DNA of 6,562 bases from Pseudomonadota bacterium (GCA_021807975.1 JAKBCJ010000277.1:1-6562); one strand, 5' to 3'. Positions 1 to 5,985 are shown, numbered from the stretch's first letter. Made by a program: numbers and translations. The notes: generated by a model not told the origin, from the letters alone.

Positions 1-692
1 TACGCCTGCCCGCTCACCGCCGCGGCGATGTTGAGCCCGAGCGAGATCACCGACTCTATATAAGTACCGATGCCGGGGGTGGTGTCGTGGATACTGCCTC
101 CGCCGCCGGCATAGACGGTGACCTGCGTCGGATTGCCGGCGACCGGATTGGCGATCGTGACTGTGATGTTCTGCCGGTTGGACGGCGCCTGTGCCGCGAT
201 TTGCAGCGCCAGGCTGGACTGGGTGTCGGACTCGATGGCCTGCTGGTCGTCAATCGCCCCGCCCGCGGCCCGCAGTGCGGCTGCATGTTCGTTCCATCCC
301 ACCGCCTCGTTCAGCAGCGGTTGACCGACCGTGTTCAGCCACTGGATATCCATGTTGAAGTTGTCGGTCACGAACGACGTCGCCTGCATCTGCTGCACGG
401 CCGTTGCATACAGGAAGTCGGCCAGCCCTGCGGTGGAGGCGAACCGTATCTGTGTTCCGTCCGCCAGTTGCAGCCCGAGGTTGACGCCGTTGGCCGTTGT
501 TTCCAGCACCGGAAGCTCGGCCAGCAGGTTGGTGATGCTGGTGTCGGCGAGTTCGGTCGGCTGGCCGCTGCCCGGATCGACCGAGACCAGTTCGATCGGC
601 GCGCCATAGCTGCTGGACATCGCGTTGGCGAAGGCCGCGAACTCCGCCTGCGATGGCGCGGCGGCGCCGATGGCGGCATACGTGCTGGCCAT
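1..692 (-). CDS. Uncharacterised leader-type protein, N-terminal 230 residues (3' end beyond window)
   Basis: An open frame runs on the minus strand from ATG at 692 without a stop to base 3, so the C-terminus is outside the window. The protein starts MASTYAAIGAAAPSQAEF and is Ala/Gln/Asn/Thr-rich. It has no Sec signal or TM segment at its start. Residues 87-93 read TAGLADF, followed by a segment rich in Gln, Asn and Asp, and a Gly run GGGGS at about 196-200 followed by a hydrophobic Ile/Ala stretch. I recognise no family. The TAGLADF block is repeated in decayed form at 3391-3420, upstream of a transglycosylase, which suggests that this is the leader of a modular effector whose C-terminal domain lies off-window (inference). 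The start was chosen at the first ATG, with a weak GAGG 11 nt upstream; an in-frame TTG at 743 directly after a TAA is the alternative. Overlapping open frames here have poor, Arg-rich composition. Confidence 0.7.
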   Translation of the reverse strand, partial: MASTYAAIGAAAPSQAEFAAFANAMSSSYGAPIELVSVDPGSGQPTELADTSITNLLAELPVLETTANGVNLGLQLADGTQIRFASTAGLADFLYATAVQQMQATSFVTDNFNMDIQWLNTVGQPLLNEAVGWNEHAAALRAAGGAIDDQQAIESDTQSSLALQIAAQAPSNRQNITVTIANPVAGNPTQVTVYAGGGGSIHDTTPGIGTYIESVISLGLNIAAAVSGQA

Positions 693-739
693 GGTGGATC
701 GCGCCTCGGACGAGGCGGCCGCAGCTATGGCGACACCCG

Positions 740-755
740 ACAATTATCGAATTGT
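740..755. promoter_or_regulatory. Perfect palindrome over candidate -10 (operator-like)
   Basis: ACAATT-ATCG-AATTGT is a perfect inverted repeat with 6-bp arms and a 4-nt centre. It overlaps the candidate -10 hexamer of the leader-type gene that starts at 692. A position over the -10 would fit a repressor site. No regulator is identifiable in the window. Confidence 0.35.
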
Positions 756-779
756 ATGGCACGCAGATCACCCTGATAG
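751..779 (-). promoter_or_regulatory. Candidate sigma70-type promoter for the gene starting at 692
   Basis: On the minus strand a -10 like TACAAT (751-756, 5 of 6 to consensus) lies 17 nt downstream of a weak -35 like CTATCA (774-779, 3 of 6). Transcription would start about 50 nt before the ATG at 692. The 160-nt gap between the lipoprotein gene and this gene is the only sizeable gap in the left part, which fits a separate promoter. Only the motif match supports this. Confidence 0.3.
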
Positions 780-852
780 ATACAGCGAGCAATCTGATCG
801 GACTGTACTAGCAATGAATAGGCGCCGCCCAGTGCCGTAATCGCACATGCCT

Positions 853-1371
853 TTAATCGGACCGTGATTGAAAAACTTGTGGCGAAGTAGAACATTTCAG
901 TGGTTCAACCTGCCGCGCCTTCGCATCATGGCGAGAGATATACTGGCAGCTAGCCATATTATCCGGAATTTTCAGCGCCAACCATACGGGAGTAAAAAAA
1001 TACGAACATATTGCATAAGGTGAATAGTCATGCCCAATAGACCAAGTCATAAGCACGTCCCCATTCGGGAGCGGGTCCTCGCGGTCCGCGCGTGCGCTTC
1101 CTTCCGTTTTTTCGCCTACCGCAAGCATCTGTAAGCTGTTTGGGAAGCGTCCAGTGACAACAGTCCATCCCGCCGGCAAGCCTGCCATTTGTCCACTTAA
1201 ACGCGGAAGGGTGGCGGGGCAAACCGCCTCGAAGGTACTGGGGCTGGAACCACAAGCACTTATCGATGCACAAGTACCGATCACGGCGACAATTGCGTAG
1301 CATAACCTCAAGCAAGGCAGGTTTACCGAGAGATTTTTCTTTATTGCGTATAAGCGACATTTTTCGGACAT
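853..1371 (-). CDS. STY0301-like lipoprotein, probable immunity partner of the adjacent amidase
   Basis: A predicted protein of 172 residues. The N-terminus has a basic stretch (KCRLYAIKK) and then a hydrophobic segment ending in a lipobox, ISAC, with Cys40 as the lipidation site, so it should be a membrane-anchored periplasmic lipoprotein. The mature part has CPATL, a PAGW turn near 66-69, a Trp/Asp-rich middle, a CSYF segment at 122-125 and LKIPD...SC near 132-142. The spacing of the three Cys and the GW and Y-x-x-x-P features resemble the STY0301 family as I remember it, whose members often neighbour BPSL0067-type amidases. An immunity role is inferred from that resemblance, from the cell-envelope location and from the position 14 nt after the amidase stop. 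ATG 1371 was chosen over the upstream TTG 1389 because a GTGGGG sequence sits just before it and the TTG would overlap the amidase stop. Confidence 0.72.
   Translation of the reverse strand: MSEKCRLYAIKKNLSVNLPCLRLCYAIVAVIGTCASISACGSSPSTFEAVCPATLPRLSGQMAGLPAGWTVVTGRFPNSLQMLAVGEKTEGSARADREDPLPNGDVLMTWSIGHDYSPYAICSYFFTPVWLALKIPDNMASCQYISRHDAKARQVEPLKCSTSPQVFQSRSD
1258..1277. repeat. 20-bp direct repeat, copy 1 (inside lipoprotein gene)
   Basis: The sequence acttatcgatgcacaagtac matches bases 1381-1400 at 19 of 20 positions, in the same orientation and 123 bp apart. Here it encodes part of the lipoprotein signal peptide just before the lipobox Cys. The two copies are read in different frames. 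Confidence 0.75.
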
Positions 1372-1380
1372 TTTTACCCC

Positions 1381-1400
1381 ACTTATCAATGCACAAGTAC
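1381..1400. repeat. 20-bp direct repeat, copy 2 (amidase stop region)
   Basis: The sequence acttatcaatgcacaagtac is the second copy of the repeat at 1258-1277, with one mismatch. It covers the last codons and stop of the amidase gene and the start of the short gap before the lipoprotein gene. Confidence 0.75.
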
Positions 1401-1925
1401 AACATGATAGTTGGCAGGATTGCCAATAATCGTTGTGGCGCTCGATTTGTAGAAATGCGTATTGACGCCATTGCTGCCGGGATATTGATCTATCAACGTC
1501 ATATTACCGGCACTGTCAAACCCTTCGAATATGCCGACGTGCGATGTTACGGTTGAATTGAGATACGTACCGCTGGCGCCGAACGTCGCGACGACCGTAC
1601 CAAGTGGCGTGTCGGGTGTGACCGCCGATCCCTCAACCCAGCCCGCGGTCCGTCCTATCGACGGGTCCACTGCCTGAATGAACGCAACGCACCACGGTTG
1701 ACCGTCGAGGGGGCTGTAAAAGAATTGGGCTATGTATTGGTTTGCGTTCGGGATGACCTGTGGCTGAACGGAAGCTCCATTGCCCGCCGCCTCCGCGGTC
1801 CCAAGCAGGCTAAGATCTCCCGGGAACGACAAAATATCGTTAGCGACGCCCTCCGCCGTAGCTGGTGGACCAGGCGCCGGCGAGGGCGGTGAAAATCCCT
1901 TCACGAGAACATTTTCCCGTTTCAT
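1386..1925 (-). CDS. BPSL0067-like NlpC/P60-superfamily cysteine amidase (probable peptidoglycan-cleaving effector)
   Basis: A predicted protein of 179 residues. Its N-terminus (1-22) is Pro/Ser-rich with no Sec signal. It is followed by the segment ATAEGVAND (22-30) shared with the transglycosylase gene, a Gly/Ala linker, and a catalytic domain from about residue 60. Visible active-site features are QPWCVAF with Cys79, LGTVVATF at 108-115, SHVGIF with His129, and LIDQYPG with Asp146-Gln147. The order Cys, GTxxATF, His, DQ resembles the BPSL0067 family of NlpC/P60-type enzymes, which are related to type VI amidase effectors that cut peptide crosslinks of murein. The absence of an export signal together with an adjacent lipoprotein argues for a toxin delivered by other means (inference). 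ATG 1925 lies 31 nt after the upstream stop and has only a weak ribosome site; an out-of-frame ATG at 1929 opens only a short reading frame. The leader found in the gene at 692 is missing here. Confidence 0.75.
   Translation of the reverse strand: MKRENVLVKGFSPPSPAPGPPATAEGVANDILSFPGDLSLLGTAEAAGNGASVQPQVIPNANQYIAQFFYSPLDGQPWCVAFIQAVDPSIGRTAGWVEGSAVTPDTPLGTVVATFGASGTYLNSTVTSHVGIFEGFDSAGNMTLIDQYPGSNGVNTHFYKSSATTIIGNPANYHVVLVH
1835..1862. repeat. 28-bp shared linker segment, copy in amidase gene
   Basis: This segment matches 3075-3102 at 27 of 28 bases, same orientation and same reading frame. It encodes A-x-GVAND in both the amidase and the transglycosylase. Similarity continues more weakly at protein level (F-x-G-x-L, G-x-A-x-A-A) for about 25 residues. 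Confidence 0.8.
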
Positions 1926-1956
1926 TCATGAGCTTCGGTTCTTGAAAGGCAGCCGA

Positions 1957-2541
1957 CTACGGTAGAGGATTGCACGCTTTCGAGACAGGCCCCTGATATG
2001 GGATATAGGTCGATCCGGTCCAAAGCCAGTAACTCGTTGTTTCTTTGACGATTTTTTGGCACTCCTCTTCGGTGAGCCCTGGCGGATTTCCATAGTACAT
2101 TTTACCCAGGTACATGCCCGGCGTGTCGTTATGCAGCGCCATAACCGGCTTTCCTCCGGCTCTAACGTCGAAATCGGGTAACGTGCGCGATGGTTGATCC
2201 AGCACCTTGGTAATCTTTCCATCGTGGATGTAATAAATCCTGATCCAATAGACGGATGCGCTCCCCCAGAGTGTGATCAGTGTCTCACCGTTGCTGAACG
2301 CACCCAAGAAACCATCGCCCTTAATCACTTCGGAATAGGGCGCTGTCGCCTTACATCCACGTAGACAGGATATCTGCAGGTCAGAGACGAAAATATCGTT
2401 CCTGACAACGTCGAGAGCGTATACGGCTCCGCCGATAAACAGTTGTTCAAGGTGGAGAATATGCTCCGCGTTTGCGGCGGCGGGCAAATTCCATCCCAGA
2501 ATCGCGCAGAGGGAGACGGCCATAAAGGTGTGGAATCGCAT
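1957..2541 (-). CDS. Sec-exported protein of unknown family, candidate periplasmic immunity protein
   Basis: A predicted protein of 194 residues. It begins MRFHTFMAVSLCAILGW and has a clear Sec signal peptide ending AAANA, with likely cleavage before Glu26. The mature part is beta-rich in appearance (alternating hydrophobics, LITLWGS, YWIRIYYIHDGK near 98-109) and has four Cys at about 59, 63, 161 and 190, which could form two disulfides in the periplasm. I do not recognise the family. It starts 15 nt after the transglycosylase stop with GAGG 7 nt before the ATG, so it is probably co-translated with that gene. By position it mirrors the amidase-lipoprotein pair next door, which suggests protection of the host's own periplasm from the transglycosylase (inference). 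A simple secreted accessory protein is the alternative. Confidence 0.75.
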   Translation of the reverse strand: MRFHTFMAVSLCAILGWNLPAAANAEHILHLEQLFIGGAVYALDVVRNDIFVSDLQISCLRGCKATAPYSEVIKGDGFLGAFSNGETLITLWGSASVYWIRIYYIHDGKITKVLDQPSRTLPDFDVRAGGKPVMALHNDTPGMYLGKMYYGNPPGLTEEECQKIVKETTSYWLWTGSTYIPYQGPVSKACNPLP

Positions 2542-2556
2542 TTTGCAGCCTCGGCT

Positions 2557-3210
2557 TTAATGGGCGATCAAAGCGTTGTGAATGGAATTGTAGAGGCCAT
2601 TGGCCGTCGCGCTAGCCCCCGCTTGACCTAGATAGGCGGCTCCCGCCTGGAGCGGGCCTGCATAAGCGGAACCGGTGCCGTAGGCCGCGAGGGCGGCGGA
2701 TAAATTCCCGTTCTGAAGGTCGAGACGATATTGGAGATATGCCGTGCCAACTGCCACGTTGATGGCGGGATCTAAAAGTTGGCTCGGACTGATACCTCCG
2801 AATTGGCCAGGATACATACTCTGCATTTGCTTAAGGGCAATAGGCGTGACTTGCATCAGCCCCTCCGGTGTCTGCGGGTCGCTCGGATTAAGGATCGTAG
2901 TCGGGTTCATGGAGGACTCTTGCATGGTCATCGCCGTAATGAAGTCGGTGGAAAGGCTCGAGTTGTTATTGGCCGCCACGATAGCCTGGACAGCGGAAAC
3001 CGACATGGGCGGCCCGCTGACGGTCGCGGCCCCGGCGGAGCCAACGCCGAAAAGCGATCCCAGAAACCACATCGTATCGTTAGCGACGCCCCCCGCCGTA
3101 GCCAGGATCGTGTCCCATGTGCTCTGGCCACCGCCGATCCCCGTAGGCAGCCCCCGGCCGCCCCCTTCGGACCAACGGAGGCGATTGTTTCTGCGATCAT
3201 CATTTTGCAA
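2557..3210 (-). CDS. SLT-type lytic transglycosylase, probable C-terminal toxin module
   Basis: An open frame of up to 217 residues, written from TTG 3210; the true 5' end is uncertain because the reading frame stays open to a TGA at 3265-3267 and no ATG with a ribosome site is visible. Residues 27-46 hold GGGQSTWDT and ATAGGVAND, the latter shared with the amidase. The catalytic domain runs from about 72 to 200. It has MTMQESSMNP with candidate catalytic Glu98, GLMQVTP at 117-123, LLDPAINVAVGTAYL at 145-159 and AYGTGSAYAGPL at 176-187. These are the usual motifs of lysozyme-like SLT domains, which cleave the glycan strand of murein to 1,6-anhydro ends. No Sec signal is seen, so this is not an ordinary exported housekeeping enzyme. 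It is followed 15 nt later by a Sec-exported protein. The upstream DNA is a decayed leader, so this may be an orphaned toxin module or part of a pseudogene. Confidence 0.78.
   Translation of the reverse strand: MQNDDRRNNRLRWSEGGGRGLPTGIGGGQSTWDTILATAGGVANDTMWFLGSLFGVGSAGAATVSGPPMSVSAVQAIVAANNNSSLSTDFITAMTMQESSMNPTTILNPSDPQTPEGLMQVTPIALKQMQSMYPGQFGGISPSQLLDPAINVAVGTAYLQYRLDLQNGNLSAALAAYGTGSAYAGPLQAGAAYLGQAGASATANGLYNSIHNALIAH
3075..3102. repeat. 28-bp shared linker segment, copy in transglycosylase gene
   Basis: Second copy of the segment at 1835-1862, one mismatch in 28 bases, encoding GVAND and flanking residues of the transglycosylase. It marks the junction between leader-like and catalytic sequence. 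Confidence 0.8.
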
Positions 3211-3440
3211 GACGGCGGCAACCGCATCCGGCAGCTTCCCGCCGGCAGCGTTACGCGCTCGGACTCATCTGATCCAATCCCGGCTCCGGCCGCCGCAGCC
3301 GCTTGCGCGCGGGCAAGGATGCCCGCCGCATCGCCGTTTTCAGTATACTGTGCGGCGCCATGAACACCGCCGAAGTCTTACAGGGACACCGCATACACGA
3401 AGTCGGCCAGCCCGGCGGTTGAAGAGATTCCATGCCGGGC
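3211..3440 (-). pseudogene. Decayed leader related to the gene at 1-692
   Basis: In minus-strand frame the stretch reads SSTAGLADFVYAVSL and then TAA (3378-3380); a TGA lies just upstream at 3441-3443. Bases 3391-3420 match 406-435 at 27 of 30, in the same coding phase as TAGLADF of the leader-type gene. After the TAA the same frame continues with an Ala-rich stretch that can be aligned weakly to that protein (N-x-x-AA...IxSD). Coding character then passes to the frame of the transglycosylase at about 3245-3268, implying a frameshift. The length from TAGLADF to GGGxS is about 97 codons here versus about 110 in the intact gene. This is best explained as the broken 5' part of a once-larger transglycosylase gene. 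Bases 3441-3536, down to the end of the Fic gene, show nothing I can identify. Confidence 0.5.
3391..3420. repeat. 30-bp block shared with 406-435 (TAGLADF coding)
   Basis: The block agrees with bases 406-435 at 27 of 30 positions, same orientation, and encodes S/T-TAGLADF-V/L-YA in both. It is the most conserved trace of homology between the intact leader gene and the decayed copy. Confidence 0.7.
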
Positions 3441-3536
3441 TCAGGTGGGGTTGCAGGGCGAAATCAAGAGCGTTCCAGTCCCCTGTCCGCGGAGAAAGTG
3501 GCGTAATCCTTCGAACGACCCCGAGGGAAAACTGCC

Positions 3537-4724
3537 TCATGATCGCGATCCAGCGTTGGTGGGATACAGATTCGGGAACCAGCGCTCCGCGACGTCAGCC
3601 GGGAAGCCGAGCCGCAGCGGGGCGCGGTGAGACGAAGCCGTCAGCATGCCACGATCGACCAAGGCGGCGGTCACGTTCCTCGCGCCCCGTTCCTCATAAC
3701 CGGTGAGAGACGGAATCCTGGACCGCTCGACCTCGCCGGCGATCACCGCTTCCCGCAGGACCGCGAAACTGCCGCGCAGCAGACGCTTCGCGCGTATGTC
3801 TTCCTCGATATGGATCTCGATACGCCGCAGCAGCGTTTCCAGGTCCAGCAGTCCGCTCATGAAGCGTATCTGGTCAACCGATCCGTCGAGAAAGAATTTG
3901 CAGAACTCAATAAGGCCAAGCTGGGTTAGATTTCCCCTTCCGTCGCGATCGCCCTCCCGCGGCCCATCGGCCCGGGCCAGAAGCGCCTTGTACCGCGCCT
4001 CGTCACGCGCAAGTCCGCGCGCCACTGACCACAGGCTGGTGCCGATACCAAGCCGCTTGAACAAAGCGTGAGACATCAGCCGCGCGACGCGCCCATTGCC
4101 GTCGAGAAACGGGTGAATCCACAGGAAGCGGTGGTGGACCGCGCCCACGGTCTGAATCTGGCGAAATCTGCTCAGCGGCGGGGATCGATATGCGCTATCG
4201 AACCGTGCCATGAAACGCGGCAAGTCGTCATGTTCGGGGGGCAAGTGGCGACCGACTTCAACATCGTATTTGCGCCATTCGCCCGGAATGACCGGCAGTT
4301 TCTCGCCGGTCCGCCCGTTGGTCACCCACAGCATCTCGGGCGGCAGTCGCGAGCAGAATTCCCGGTGCAGCCACGCAGCATAGGCAGCCGATGCCGGCCA
4401 TACGTCGGGGTCCCGGCCGGTGTCGATCAGCTTCTGGACGTGGATATGGGCGACCGCTTCCTTCTGCAGCTCCCGCTTGTTCGGTTCGGAGGAGAAATCG
4501 TTGGCGAGCGCCCGATCGATGTCGCGCGGATGCGTATCGTGGCCTTCGATCAGATTGGAATAATAGCAATTCATCGACCGCACGAGATCGCCGATCGAGT
4601 CGCGCAGGATGGGGTGCAGACGACCGGCAAGCTGGTTGGATTCCGCAATCAGGAAAACGGCTTCATCGTCGAGTGCTTGCGCGCCTTCCGCTGGAACCAG
4701 CGGTTCCATTGATGCAATGTCCAT
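3537..4724 (-). CDS. Fic-domain protein (class II-type Fic AMPylase) with C-terminal winged-helix-like region
   Basis: A predicted protein of 395 residues. Fic enzymes transfer AMP or related groups from nucleotides to hydroxyl side chains of target proteins. The N-terminal region has SNLIEG at 56-61, which fits the self-inhibitory (S/T)xxxE(G/N) helix with Glu60 as the blocking residue, followed by the usual conserved region after it. The Fic core holds the complete loop HPFLDGNGRVAR at 204-215 (His204, Asp208, Arg212, Arg215), so the enzyme should be catalytically competent. The C-terminal 80 residues (LRGSFAVLREAV...SRIPSLTGYEERGARN) look like a winged-helix DNA-binding fold, common in this subgroup. 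Here the inhibitory motif precedes the core in the same chain, so no separate antitoxin is needed. ATG 4724 was chosen over the upstream TTG 4730; there is no strong ribosome site. Targets are unknown. Confidence 0.9.
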   Translation of the reverse strand: MDIASMEPLVPAEGAQALDDEAVFLIAESNQLAGRLHPILRDSIGDLVRSMNCYYSNLIEGHDTHPRDIDRALANDFSSEPNKRELQKEAVAHIHVQKLIDTGRDPDVWPASAAYAAWLHREFCSRLPPEMLWVTNGRTGEKLPVIPGEWRKYDVEVGRHLPPEHDDLPRFMARFDSAYRSPPLSRFRQIQTVGAVHHRFLWIHPFLDGNGRVARLMSHALFKRLGIGTSLWSVARGLARDEARYKALLARADGPREGDRDGRGNLTQLGLIEFCKFFLDGSVDQIRFMSGLLDLETLLRRIEIHIEEDIRAKRLLRGSFAVLREAVIAGEVERSRIPSLTGYEERGARNVTAALVDRGMLTASSHRAPLRLGFPADVAERWFPNLYPTNAGSRS

Positions 4725-4735
4725 GGGCAAAACAT

Positions 4736-4759
4736 ATACCGGATTATGTGCCGGTCTGG
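4736..4759. repeat. Two 12-bp TGCCGG-type units over the Fic gene promoter
   Basis: Two adjacent 12-bp units, ataccggattat and gtgccggtctgg, share the core T-G/A-CCGG-A/T with three further units at 4814-4849. They overlap the candidate -10 and spacer of the Fic gene promoter. A regulator site is possible, for instance for the Fic protein's own C-terminal winged helix (inference). Confidence 0.35.
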
Positions 4760-4771
4760 TAGAGTAGAAAA
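4743..4771 (-). promoter_or_regulatory. Candidate promoter of the Fic gene
   Basis: On the minus strand a -10 like CATAAT (4743-4748, 5 of 6 to consensus) lies 17 nt downstream of a weak -35 like TTTTCT (4766-4771, 3 of 6). The predicted start would leave a leader of only about 10-20 nt before ATG 4724, consistent with the lack of a clear ribosome site. Motif match only. Confidence 0.3.
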
Positions 4772-4813
4772 CTCCTGTAGAACGGCCGTTTTATGCCTCT
4801 CTCTTGGAAATCT

Positions 4814-4849
4814 ATGCCGGATGGAGTGCCGGTTCCCATGCCGGTTCGA
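4814..4849. repeat. Three tandem 12-bp TGCCGG units between lpxB and the Fic gene
   Basis: Three imperfect units with exact 12-bp period: atgccggatgga, gtgccggttccc, atgccggttcga. They sit just after the lpxB stop (minus-strand direction). With the two units at 4736-4759 the gap holds five copies of the core. No function is known to me. Confidence 0.5.
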
Positions 4850-4854
4850 CCCCC

Positions 4855-5985
4855 CTACCCCAGCAACCCCAGCACCGCCTCCGCCGCACACTCCGAAGGC
4901 GTCCCAACCGGCGGACGCAGCATCGCCATAGCCTCGGCGGACCCCGCGCGCTGCGCCGCCGCCGCGTCCGCGTCCGACAGCAGGCGGTTCAGCTCCGCCG
5001 CCAGACGATCCGGCCGGCTTTCGTATTGCAGCAGTTCCGGCACCACCGCCCGGTCCAGCAGCAAATTCACGATCGAGGCGTATTTTACCTTGATCATTCG
5101 CTTCGCCAACTGGTGCGACAGCGGATTGACGCGGTAAGTAACGATCATCGGCACCCCGGCCAGCGCCAGCTCCAGCGTCGAAGTCCCGGACTTCGTCAGC
5201 GCCGCCGCCGAGGCCGCGAACGCATCGTATTTCTCCATCGTATCGGAAACCAGGATCGGGCGCACCGGCCAGGACGCGGTGCCTTCGCGCACCACCGCCT
5301 CCACCGGCCCGGCCAGCGGCACCACCGGCACCACCGGTTCATGCAGCAGCCGGATCGTTTGTTCCAGAACGGGCAGCAGGCGGGACACCTCGGTCTGCCG
5401 GCTGCCGGGCATCACCGTCAGTATCCTGGCATCCGCCGCGATCCCATGCCGCGCCCGGAATCTCTCCGCTACACCCGTATCGGCGCCGCTTTCCAGCACG
5501 GGGTGGCCGACGAACCGGGCCGCCAGCCCGTGACGCGCGAAGAACGCAGGCTCAAACGGCAGCAGGCACAGCAGTTCGTCCCACAGGCCGGGGTAGTGCT
5601 TCACCCGGTTCTCCCGCCACGCCCAGACCTGGGGGGCGACGTAGTGGGCGCGCTTCAGCCCCGGGGACTGCACCGCCTTCAGCACCCGCAGCGTGAACCC
5701 GGGCGAGTCGATGGTGACCAGCACGTCCGGCCGGCGGGTTTCGATATCCGCGACGGTGCGCCGCAGCAGCGCCTTGAGTTCGAATATCTTCGGCAGAACC
5801 TCGAACAATCCCATCAGCGCCAGGGAGCGGATGGGGAACAGGCTGGTCAGCCCCTGCGCCGCCATGGCACTGCCGCCGACGCCGGCGAACGTCGCGTCGG
5901 GGCGTTGGGTTCGGATGGCCTGGATCAGGCGGGCGCCGATGGCGTCGCCGCTCTGCTCGCCGGCGATCAGGTAGATCAGCGGCAT
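4855..5985 (-). CDS. lpxB: Lipid-A-disaccharide synthase
   Basis: A predicted protein of 376 residues, the normal length for LpxB. It is a GT-B glycosyltransferase (family 19) at the inner face of the cytoplasmic membrane that joins UDP-2,3-diacylglucosamine and 2,3-diacylglucosamine 1-phosphate (lipid X) to form the beta-1,6-linked disaccharide of lipid A. Family signatures appear in order: AGEQSGD (8-14), MGLFEVLP (58-65), TIDSPGFTLR (91-100), HYVAPQVWAWRENR (114-127), LPFEPAFF (142-149), FVGHPVLE (158-165), MPGSRQTEV (192-200), and TKSGTSTLELALAGVPM (264-280) with NLLLDRAVVPELLQ (307-320). ATG 5985 follows an AAGGG ribosome site about 9 nt upstream and opens directly into the conserved N-terminus. 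No other lpx gene is in the window: upstream is an exporter gene, not lpxI or lpxA as in many alphaproteobacteria. Confidence 0.97.
   Translation of the reverse strand: MPLIYLIAGEQSGDAIGARLIQAIRTQRPDATFAGVGGSAMAAQGLTSLFPIRSLALMGLFEVLPKIFELKALLRRTVADIETRRPDVLVTIDSPGFTLRVLKAVQSPGLKRAHYVAPQVWAWRENRVKHYPGLWDELLCLLPFEPAFFARHGLAARFVGHPVLESGADTGVAERFRARHGIAADARILTVMPGSRQTEVSRLLPVLEQTIRLLHEPVVPVVPLAGPVEAVVREGTASWPVRPILVSDTMEKYDAFAASAAALTKSGTSTLELALAGVPMIVTYRVNPLSHQLAKRMIKVKYASIVNLLLDRAVVPELLQYESRPDRLAAELNRLLSDADAAAAQRAGSAEAMAMLRPPVGTPSECAAEAVLGLLG

Noticed and set aside
87..776. Long plus-strand open frame opposite the leader-type gene
   Set aside because: Its product is Arg/Gly/His-rich with no domain, as expected of the antisense of a GC-rich gene; the opposite minus frame has natural composition and a homologous remnant elsewhere.
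1845..1929. Alternative ATG at 1929 four bases before the amidase ATG
   Set aside because: It opens a reading frame of only about 28 codons with no recognisable features; the frame from 1925 carries the shared GVAND segment and the catalytic domain.
2744..3706. 320-codon plus-strand open frame across transglycosylase and Fic ends
   Set aside because: It has low-complexity Arg/Pro/Ser composition and crosses two unrelated minus-strand genes.
4068..4712. 214-codon plus-strand open frame inside the Fic gene
   Set aside because: It is antisense to the conserved Fic core and has no recognisable motif.
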